Origin: Eumeta japonica | Taxonomy: Eukaryota > Arthropoda > Insecta > Lepidoptera > Psychidae | Reading direction: 5' to 3' | Length of the DNA stretch: 64,000 nt | NCBI GenBank assembly: GCA_005406025.1 | Contig: BGZK01001206.1 | Location: forward strand, 124,001 to 188,000 | In this document: positions 1 to 10,700 of the stretch, one piece after another | Layout: each line of letters begins with the position of its first letter | How positions within the stretch are numbered: the first letter of the stretch is position 1 | The notes under the pieces: generated by a model | What the model was told of the DNA's origin: nothing | Database searches by the model: none | Seen by the model: only the letters and a program-made list of their open reading frames with translations | Position numbers and translations under genes: made by a program

Positions 1-158
1 AAGGTTATAGTCATACGAATAGATAGGTACCCTATACCTACGCTATCATCTAAACACCGATAATAATTTTATATTTTCCATTATTATAAGAACCACAACG
101 TCGATATGTATCTAGCTACTGACGGAGCTCGTCGCGGACTCGATTGTCGTCTATCATC

Positions 159-272
159 ATGCAGGATGTGCCGTGGTACTATGACTCGACTGTAGGAACC
201 TTTGAAGTCGATGGAGAACTTTGTAAACAATTTCTCGACAATTCAAAACTAATCGCAATCAATATTTCGTAA
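159..272 (+). other. Unassigned 37-codon ORF
   Basis: A short open frame begins MQDVPWYYDST and ends at TAA 270-272. Its first part is less AT-rich than its surroundings. The frame is open a few dozen bases before the ATG. It could be the edge of an exon or chance. I do not recognise it. Confidence 0.15.
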
Positions 273-1172
273 CATACGTATATATGTAAAAAGTTACGAC
301 ACAATAATGTATAACTGTTCAAAATGGAGTAGAATTCTTAGCATAATATACAACCTTTTTCTTGGGCATTTCTCCCATAAAAGTAACATATAAAATTATA
401 TCAACGTTATCCTTAAAATGGTTCCTTACGATATGTGGAAATAATTGATATTTATTTCATCGAAATTACAACAATTTATGATAACAAACACGTAAATTGT
501 ACGGTCTCACACAACAGCCGTGAGTAAAAACAATACAGTATTAAACTCCATTTGCTCTGTATTTGGCAACCTTTTGCGGTACGCTTTTAATTGGAGTGTG
601 ATCTGTTGTGGCATGTTGAATGTGTGACGCGATTGTTTACATTAACTCTATCAAAAAAACGTGTCGTTGTTGATTGACGTTCAGTTACAACATTGTTTTT
701 GAATAATGCTCCTTTTATTGTTGCCTTAGTTCGAAATCATATAGAGCAAACCACATTTTCTACCTACACACTAGATCTATATAAGAGCGTCTAAACGATA
801 TCGCTCACATATGTTATTGACGTTATCATTCAAACGACAACTATGCTATATATTTATATTCCATCTACATGTATGTAGGTTTTTAAATTTCCTATTGTAA
901 TCTTTTCATTGTTAGAAAATATCGAAGTTGTTGTGTCGTTAACATGCTTAATTAGATATCTATTCATGACATAGCTGATCTGCCTTTGTTAAATACTTAA
1001 TAATATACATAAATATATAGGGTATGTGTGAATATTATTTTTGTATTATAGGTAGATAATGTATGTAACATTTTCATATATTCCCGTATGGAAATGTTGC
1101 AATATTTATTTTTAATATCTAAAATTTGGGTAATTTCGCTAAAATGGTAATAAAATAAAAAGAAATAAACAG

Positions 1173-1408
1173 CGGTGTGTTTCAAACTCTCATCTGTAAT
1201 AGTTAACTGCTAACGGTTAAAGGTAACATGTCAAAATACAGGTAATCTTTGAGATATCAGTATTTGTGACGTCACAAATGTCAAATATCTCCAGACTAAC
1301 TCAGTCAACTGCTAATTGTGAAGTTAAAACAACTTATTTTGGCATATTTAATTTTTAACTTTAATGGTTAACAGTTAATTATTTCAAATGAGATTTCGCA
1401 GCACACCG
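1173..1408. mobile_element. Palindromic MITE
   Basis: The left end begins CGGTGTG (1173-1179) and the right end finishes CACACCG (1402-1408). Inward of these, both ends carry related inverted blocks (CTCAT..., TTAACTG, TAAC..TTAAAG). Near the middle is a perfect 18-bp palindrome, ATTTGTGACGTCACAAAT (1262-1279). The roughly 236-bp size, long imperfect inverted repeats and absence of coding fit a non-autonomous foldback MITE. No clear target duplication is seen. It sits just beyond the gene 1 poly(A) signal. Confidence 0.6.
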
Positions 1409-1499
1409 CCGGTAAAGTTACTTCGATAACTTAACTTCAAAGTAGACATGGCAAAAACCAAACGCTTGGCAAAGCGTCGAGCTAATTATCATGACACCT

Positions 1500-1505
1500 T
1501 TTATT
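1500..1505 (-). promoter_or_regulatory. Likely poly(A) signal of gene 1
   Basis: An AATAAA on the minus strand lies about 157 bases after the gene 1 stop codon, a usual distance for an insect 3' UTR. It is the first canonical hexamer after the stop. Confidence 0.5.
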
Positions 1506-1661
1506 GTTAGCTCGGTATCGTGTCGAAATAAACTAATTTGCTTTAAACATATTTAGCAGTAATTAAAGGACCACCGTACGCGTTCTCGTCGCCGCTCCTA
1601 TACGCCAGATGCTGTATCGTCGTCGTCGGGTTAACAATTAATTGATCGTCGGTCGCCGCAC

Positions 1662-1732
1662 TTACAGGACCCCATCTTCGTTTATGGATATCAGGTAGCT
1701 CCGTATCACTATTATGAAGTAGACGTTCACAG
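1662..1732 (-). CDS. Gene 1 last coding exon with stop codon
   Basis: After a tttcag acceptor, 71 bases complete the split codon (Ala), finish membrane segment 4 and end in TAA at 1664-1662. Length, phase and the SIN motif match the last exon of gene 2, which is what identifies this exon 4.6 kb from exon 3. The stop codon lies inside a GTAAGT string, noted under findings. Confidence 0.82.
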
Positions 1733-4700
1733 CTGAAAGAAAGAATGAAGTCGCCGTTAAAAGTAAAAACTAATCCTTAAAACAATCTGAAGTTGAGCGC
1801 CACTTCGATTAGTATGTACTTTCTAGTAACTCTTGCTTCTCTTAAGTATTTAGTTTAGTAACGGCCAACTCTTAACTGTATAAAATAAATTGCACTTAAA
1901 ATAAAATTAATTCAATTTAACTTGAATAATTTTTGTTTTCTTATAATTATTAAATTAAAATTAATTTTAATTTTATGAAATTAACAATTATGACAAATGA
2001 ATAACTTTGATTCTTTGAAACAATTCAAATAAATTGTTTACACATTGTTTTAACAAAAGTTTCCCGAAATAAATTACCTAAAAGTCAGGCTAAGATTCGT
2101 AGATGAGTGAGTCTGTTGTTAGATGTATAGACAAATGTGTATTGGTGGACGTGTTTCTTTCTGTAAATTAATTTCAATTTACGTATAGGAAACTTATGAG
2201 TTTCTATTTTTAAGTTTGAATAATCTTCGATCCGTTCAAAGATTTTGGGATCAGATATGTACTACCGGATATAAAGAATGGAATTACTTTAACTCTGCTT
2301 TATTAGATCCGGAAACACACCACAATATCAACGTAACAATTAAAAATCACTTCTGAACATAGAGCAATGCAGTCTATTATGACCATGTTCTTTCGAAGAT
2401 GTTTTCATTTAATTATAATTAATTTATGAATAAATTATGAAATAAAAATCTATTATGGACTCAACTATTTTTAAAGGCCATCAAAATTAGCACATTTTTC
2501 ATTTTTATACATTTGAATGCTTTAAGAACGTTATTATAATGGACGTGAATAAATGCAAACGAAACGCCACAAACATCGACGTTACGTTTCAACAAAGATT
2601 CGGCGGGAGTGGGCGGCGACTTCAGAGATCGTGCAGTTGAAACTGGAATACTAGCAAAGAACTTTTCAAAAGCTAAGGTAACTTCTATGCCTTTTTTAAA
2701 AAAATTATCATCACAAATCTTGTCATCAAAATTTTTCAAAATTTTGTATTAATCAAGTCTTCGTTAAGGGTTTGTGCTCGATTTGCATGCCCTTGAACGC
2801 CGGTATTCCTTGAATCTGCGTATATTTTAAGTAATTCTTGTGGCATGGCGTCTACAGTATGATTTTACCACTATAAATTTGATCTTAATCGATTTTATTG
2901 AGAATTTATTACAATTTGTTTCTACCAATTTCAAGTTACTTATTCAAGTTAATTTCTTATATTAGCGATACTTATTCAAGTACCTTTTTATAAATTTCAA
3001 GTTGCGTCGATTTTTTATATTAACGCTTAATTTATTTTCTTTTTTTTATCATATCGACGTTTACATTAATACTTACATCAATTTCAAAATATGTAAACGA
3101 TTGCTATAATAAAATCTCCATAAATTTCTTCCTATCATTTAATTTCTGTTACGTACATTACGCCTTTTTTCTATCTAATTATTGCCCTTTTGCAATCTAA
3201 GAAGTCCTTTTTGTTGTTACCGGGCGGGATCTCCGGAAGCTCCGCCTCGTGGGATTGTATTGTTGTTCCAGGTTTGAAGCAAACCCCTACCGAGGCATAT
3301 CGTACCACAATTTTTCATATTAAATTAAGGGGTTTGGACTTTAAACCATGCGGGTCCCCATGCGGGTTGGGGGGCTAACGACGAATACCGCCCATCTGAT
3401 GACGAATTCTGGAAGGCACGGCTTTATATGTCTTTTGAAGCATGGAGCGACTGGTTCAATTTGACTTAGGTCAGAAACTTACTGGACAATTGTTCATCCG
3501 TGGTAAAAATTGAACCTGGTACCTTGGAAGGCAACGCTTTTTACCACTTAGACACCATCGTTTTATATAAGGTTGCATAGTCAACTTTTATGTGGTTACC
3601 TTTAATATCGAATTGTAGATTAATAGTATTTCTAGTTATGTTGATGTCGGTATTGGAGCCAATAATTGTCAGAAAATTAACCTCTATAAACAGTACATTG
3701 AAGAATGTCATTATAAAGTTTTCCCTGAAATCGAGACATTATTGGAGTAATTGTTGTAGTAGAATGACTTTAACCTAGTTAGATTTAAATCCGTCAAAAC
3801 AGGCCTTGCTCATTTTGCCAAGAAAACCTCCTTTGACATTACACCATGTTACAGAGAAGATCGTCCTTTAATATCAGACTTAGTGTCGGAAGTTTAGGTC
3901 TTGAAATAGGTGTTGCAAAGTTAAACATGATCTATTGACCATATTGACCTTTGCTGGCGGTCGAGGGTAAGTGACAAATATTTTTAGAAAATTGAGGGTG
4001 CTCAATAGAGCAAGACAATACATCGTTCAAACCACCAACTTCAACTTAATACTTAATAAGATACATATGTGGTCGAACACGGAATACTGTTTGGAGCACC
4101 TCAATTTCAACTTCTTACATTGGATTACACACGGCAGACCTGCTCAAATTTTAGGTTGACCAATGATCTCTGATCGACTGGATCTCTGGCTTTGAAGAGA
4201 TGTTGCAAACATTATACATTAAGGAAATGTTTTAAGAAATTGTATAATCTAATACCAGTCATTATGTTTCGTTACCTACTACCAGTCATAAATCTAACTT
4301 TTGCTTCTATTAGGGTTCCTTATAACCAAATGAAAAAAAAAGGAGTCCTTATAAGATCACTCGTGTGTCTGTCTGTACGTCTACTGGAACAATTAAGTTG
4401 ATATTTGGTACACAAACATATGTATTTGACATAAACGCGCACGTGTAACGTAAATAAATGAACTTAAAATATGTGAATCATTTTTGGGGAGTAAAGTAGA
4501 AAAATAAAAAAAAAGATTTACAAAGTTATACATACCGAAAGAAAGCGTTTTTTTTTATATGTATGTTTGTTGAATTGTTGAAATAGCTATTTATTTTTCT
4601 TTTTTGTTTATCAGTTTTCTTAAATAACTTTAAAATTATTTAAAATATATATTTTAAATGGTTTTAAGTTTATTTTAGAAAAGAGATGAAAAACGACCAT

Positions 4701-7700
4701 TCCTCCTTATCTAAGAAATTACTGCGCCTAATATTTTAGAAAAAATGCAGAAAATAGTTTTTTACACGTAGATCAGAGGAAAACCTATTAGAAGTCTATA
4801 TTACTTCGTTTTGATTTGATTCAATGTTCAGTATGAACTGACACTCGCTAAGTACGTGAGTTCATATCATTTTTTTTTATTTTAGCTATATCATAAAAGC
4901 AATAATGTATATCGAGGTAAAACTTGACATCATCATAGTTCAAGCTTATTAAAACAATAAATAAAAAAATGAGCCAAGTGTGAATGGGGTCCGTGCTACA
5001 AATTCGAAAATAAAAGAATAAAAATAATTTCTTTCAAGTATTTAACACAAATATATTGTGTTATCGCATGGAACCCTCGGTGTGAAAGTCTGGCTTGCAC
5101 TTGGTCAGATTTCATTTCTGTGATTGGCTCTCCACTATACAAGATTAACAGCACATATCCAAATTATTGATCAACTTTCACATGCGATTTTTTTAAATAA
5201 ATAATTGCGATATTGAGACTTTCAGGGAAATTAAATCAAAAATTTCTTTATATTGTACGTAATAGAAATGAAATTAAAATATCGAATAATTAATAATTTA
5301 GTACAACACTTAGTAATAACATGAAGCAACCTGATAGCCGAGCAGTTCAATTACATGGGTTTTTTGATTAAGATATTCGGACATGGTATAATAGTATGCG
5401 ACATAACTTTTTTTTGACGAAACGTTTAAATTCAAAATATGGCAAATTTTGAATTTCAGCTGGGATCTTATTATAAAAGCGCACACATTGCCATTTAAAT
5501 GGTTTATTAATTTTACTTAGACGGTTTTATGACCAGCCAGATCGTTCTTATGTGTAGTGTTAATGTTATGGATGTCGTTTCTTTTTTGAAACGATTCTGA
5601 AGGAGAGTTCATGTATGCTGTTTTTAAAAGGAAGACAGTGTGAGTGAGATGTTCTCCTATAATTGGTAGTGGTGCCCGTTGATCCTTTTAATGTAAAAAA
5701 GCATGAATTAGATTTCAGTTTAGTTTTAGAACTCGTTTTAAATCATGATTTTCAATACTAATTTAGAATCCGTACTAATATCGGTTCTGATTCCATTTGA
5801 TTACAGTTCCATTTCTGACATTCTTAGGCCATTCGTACATTATGTTGTTTGCACACGCATTCAAATTTTACCCTTTTAATAGAGTGCAATTTTATTGCTA
5901 TACATCTCTTACATTGACATCAGTCAATCTTTTCATGTAAACTCGTCGGTTTTTGGTGTTTAAAATTTAGTCCTTTTTTTAGTATGCCATCAATATGGTT
6001 TGCCTAGGATTTTCTAGGGTGACCATTGCCGACCTTTCTATCCTATGCATTCTTTTTATAGGTCGGAAGTGCGCAGAACACATTGATGGTATATTAAAGA
6101 ATAACCAAATATTAAATACACAAAACCGAGGAACTTGCATAAAATTATTAATGAATGTCAGTAGAGAAAGAGAGTTATGAAAAAATGGACTACTTGGAGA
6201 TCTTTGGTCGTTAATTGCCCTTCTGGGAAATGGTTGTGAGTTTATCATTAAAAATAAAAATAGAAACTGAGTATTTTGATCACAAATTATGTTCTCTATT
6301 TTTAAGCTATACATATATTATATACCTTGAAAATAGAGTAACTCCTTAAAGCATTTAAAATAGTTTTACCTACCCAAGACCAATATATGCGAAATAACTT
6401 GTCCAGCGCTCATGTGGAATAAGGTCTTCAAGAAACCAATGACATATAGCACCAGAAAAATCATCCAGAAGATACAGTATTTCTTCATTAAGTTGCTCCG
6501 CTCCTGAAATTATATATTGTTCCAAATTAATTTATTAGCTCGTATTACTTAGTTTTAATTCAAAATATATTTGTTTCATAGGATGCAAAATAACACTTGA
6601 AATACGTCATAATTTTTTGCGAATTTACACTTTATCGCTCGTTAGGAAGGCAGTTTTCCCTCAAACGAAAGAGCAAGATACTTAAGGGTAGCTTTTTATA
6701 ATTATATGCATATCCAAAACAAATACAAAACCATTAATGAACGACAAAGCCCGGTAAGAAGTAGAGCCGCTTATACCCATGGATATTTGTCTTCTAAATG
6801 TTCGAAAATTTTATAATACCCTTTTTACTGAATGATTATTTAATAATACTCTTAAATTTAAATAAGGGTAAATCTTACATGCTACAGGAACACTATTGAA
6901 CTTGTGTACACAGGGCCTTCTAAATGAATTTGTGACTTTGCATAGTCGACTAAAATGTAAACTCAGTTTATTTTTATTTCCGATATTTAGTTTTTGTCTA
7001 TCACTATTTCTTTTACACATTTCTAAATTTTATTTTAGGTGTAATAAATTTTCATAAATGAATTGGGATGCCAGAGTTAAGATTCTAATTTCCTTAAACT
7101 TAAATTGCAGCATGAAAATTCTATGAATACCTGCGGCATGTCTCCAGAGTAATATGCCATACGACATCAGGCTATAGAAACAGCCAAAATAAATTAATCT
7201 AGCAGTTTCGACGTCTCATAAATATCTTAGTAATTCCTAAAAACACGGTAGCATTAATAAACTGCTATTCTTCGTTGTGTACTAAAACTTTTGGATTCAT
7301 ATTTTACATTTGGAAGTGAAAATTTTATACATTTTGTTTTCATTTTGTTAAGAAATAGATTATTTGCAGTAAACCATTTATCTACCCTAGAGATGGAATT
7401 GTTCACATAGTCATAATTAGGCTGCTGCCTTTTAACTTTGAATAACAAATAAGTATCATCTGCAAACAGTTCTATCTCATGAAAGTCCTTAATAAGGCTA
7501 GGCAAGTCATTTATATAGACTAAAAAACGAAAGAGACCAAGAACTGATCGCTGTGGTATACCCATGTGGACTACAGATTCAGATGATCTCATGCCCTTGA
7601 CATGAACACTCTGAAATCTTTACTCAAATATAATTTTAAAAGGTCGATTGCCCAGCCTGTTATTTCATAGTTACGTAGTTTCCCGATGAGAGTTTTATAA

Positions 7701-10700
7701 TAAAAACAGTTAAATGACTTGGAGAGATCACAAAATACTCCAATTGCATCTCGCGAATCCTTATAGGCTCCAAAAATATGTTGCATAAGATCAACACCAG
7801 TATAGATTGTTAAGGACCCGAGTAAAACGAACTGCTTATTAGACATTCATTTACTATTAGCATAAAAATATACTAACAACTGAAGATTAATTTTTCGAAA
7901 ATTTTGCTAATAACAGTACTAAGTATGTATATGGGTCTAAAGTTGTTGGGGTTTAATGCGCTAACGCCTTTACATAATGGAATTATTTTACTTTCTCTCA
8001 TCAAAGCGGGAAACACGTCTTCATCTAGACACTTATTAAAGATAAACGCCAAATACTACGCAGTGCAATCTATAATAGGTTTTACAATCATAATAGAAAT
8101 ACTATGAAGATCAGCAGTCCACTTTATTTAAACGTTTTGAGAACATCTTCAGAACTCACATATTTAAATTCTAAATCAATATCACATATCAGACTACTTT
8201 TCTCAAGAAATAATTCGGTAAGAACGGGAGATGAGTTAAGAGACGTGGTAGTTGAGACAGGAGTGTCAGTAAAGAATCAATAATGAAAAAGAAAGTTAAT
8301 CAATTCTATTACAATGTATAATGCTATGATTAAAGTTTAAGAAGGTGGGACATGGACTTTCGTATCTAGGGCTCCGTAATAAATGACTATTCGTTGGTTT
8401 CGTGTGTATTGGAATCTCAATGAAAAATTTTCACAACATTTAGTATATTTGTATGGAACTTTGGATGCCGGTGAGCGACGCCTACCTTGACCGATTTTTT
8501 AAAACGACCTTTAACACCCAGGTTATGCCTGTTTATACATATTATGAAACATATTATGAATTTACAGACGCTTTGTGTTCTACACAAAGCGTCTGTAAAT
8601 TTCGAATTCATGACCGAATTCACGGGCAAAGCTAGTTTAATCGAAATGATTTTATATTAAAATACCAAGCTACGTGAATATTTTTCATGATGTACAAACT
8701 TACCCTTTATTTTTTTTTATTTAAGTGCATTATTTTTAATGCCCTTTATTATTAAATGAACCAAAATGTTTCAATAATTTTGTAGCTCTTTCAATTTAGA
8801 AATAACTTTTCAATTTGGATCTTTTGACCATACGCTTGGTATAACAGTTTAAGTACTTATACGATACCGTAGTTTTTTAAATAAAGCGTTTATAATTTGA
8901 GATTCTTCTTTAAGTCCCGAGCTGAATCCATATAGGTCATTGTTTCCGTCTATCACTTTGTTTTAACCCTACGTAAAAACTGATGTTTTTCGTGATAGTT
9001 AGAGATGAATAGCAGCACAATAAATATTTCATCCTATGTTAATACAGCATTATGTCAATGAATAGCTCGAATATATACTAACTTTGTAAACGGCGTACAC
9101 GAAGACCATGTCGAGTACGAACTTGATGGACAGCAGCACCGCCATGAGCACGCATATGGTGTACACCAGCGAGGTGATGTCCATCTCGTCCCCGCGCCGC
9201 GCCGCCGTCGCCTCGGAGATCTCCTTGATGTCCACCGCGAAGCTTATCATGATGACGGCCGACGTGAAGGTCAGTATCTACAGTTTGATAGACATGACTT
9301 CTAGTGACCTGCATTGCGGCAAGATTTGAAGAGCTCGTTGCGTACAGTTTTGAATTGCGACCGAGTGCGACTATTAAAACGATTTATTTTCGTATCCGTA
9401 ATTAAAAAAAAATGTTGTTCCAACAAAATTTGACGAGTTGTCAACTCTTAATACCTGGACAACTTTAGAGATAATACTATAAGATTTGGCTCTTAATTGT
9501 TCTATTTCTTCCTCAAATTAAAAATGATAATAGGAAACAAATGGTCATGATTCATGGTCTTAGGATAAAATAGACACCATCGGGTCTTGATTGCAATACC
9601 TGATTTTTCGTATTCGTGAAGTTGTTCTGTTGATACCTAGTTGAAATATTAACTAAATAATTGTATAGATAGTTTCTCAAACATAGACAGATTATTTGTC
9701 AATCGCTTAAGTTCGAAGATAAACATAAGAATAAATGGAATAGTTTAATTTTCATCACACAAATCAACCAACACGACCAACCGATTTATTTCTTTTTCTA
9801 GGTGAGTTGTTGGGGAATCTAGCGACAAAAGAAAATTTATTGACATTTAAATTTAATTTGTTGATGTAATTTTCAATTTGATTCATATTAGTTTCCAAAT
9901 GACTCCAAGATCTCATTGGTGATATATGAGTCTTTCTCAATATTTCAAGAGAATATGGTTACTGTCAAGCGGACAGCAGCCATAATCTTCTCTTTCTTCA
10001 CGACCTTCACGATTGTCGTCATAAAAAAAAAACGCAACAACAATTATTTTAGCACAACATATTACGGTAGTCGTTAGCTGAGTTTTTTTCCTAAAAGAAA
10101 AAAAAATTGGGAAGTTTTGAACATGAAGTATCCTTTAAAATAATTAAAATCAATATCCTAAAATCTTTTCCCTGTTTATAGACGATAAACCTCGATTAGC
10201 AATGAAAAAACAATTGATAAGCGATTCTTCGATTAAAAATATTCCTAAAAGTTCCTATATTTTTAAAAACAGTCGAAATCGTAACATTTCTGACCACCCA
10301 GGAGTATATATGTTTTCCCGGAAGAAATCTGTAACTGGTTGGTAGTTATATAATATTCCAATGTGACGCGTGTTTGTTTGTTTATTAGATTTGGGTATCG
10401 TACACTGAAAAAAAATATCAAAAAAAAAGCTACAAAGAAATTTCTGAAATGAAGTTCCTTAAGGCGGCTTGTGGGAGATGTGGGTTGGTGAAAATCGTCA
10501 CTTGAGGAAATATATGTACGTAATGTACATACGCATACACATAACTATAGTAATTAATAATAAAATGTTTATTTTCATTAATAAAAAAAAATATCAATTA
10601 CAATTTTATAGCCACAAAATATCGATGGTGTGCGGGAACTAATGATATAAGATCATCGTGTTATATATCGCAAGATAAAGGCATCCCTGGGAATAAGTAT

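Larger units (their letters stand above)
1733..6373. other. Gene 1 intron 3
   Basis: AT-rich intron. It contains a SINE (about 3270-3562) and two pieces of a widespread lepidopteran repeat (about 4310-4420 and 5069-5122). The open frames at 2461-2739 and 5979-6314 resemble no family I know. Nothing else is recognised. Confidence 0.6.
6504..9082. other. Gene 1 intron 2
   Basis: The intron holds a decayed LINE (6,790-8,290) and a perfect 20-bp hairpin (8,559-8,601). The remaining 0.5 kb near exon 2 is plain AT-rich sequence. Confidence 0.6.

Noticed and set aside
2461..2739. 92-codon minus-strand ORF in gene 1 intron 3
   Set aside because: No family resemblance, and its most GC-rich part is short. 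It is not part of the gene 1 model, whose exons are fixed by matching gene 2.
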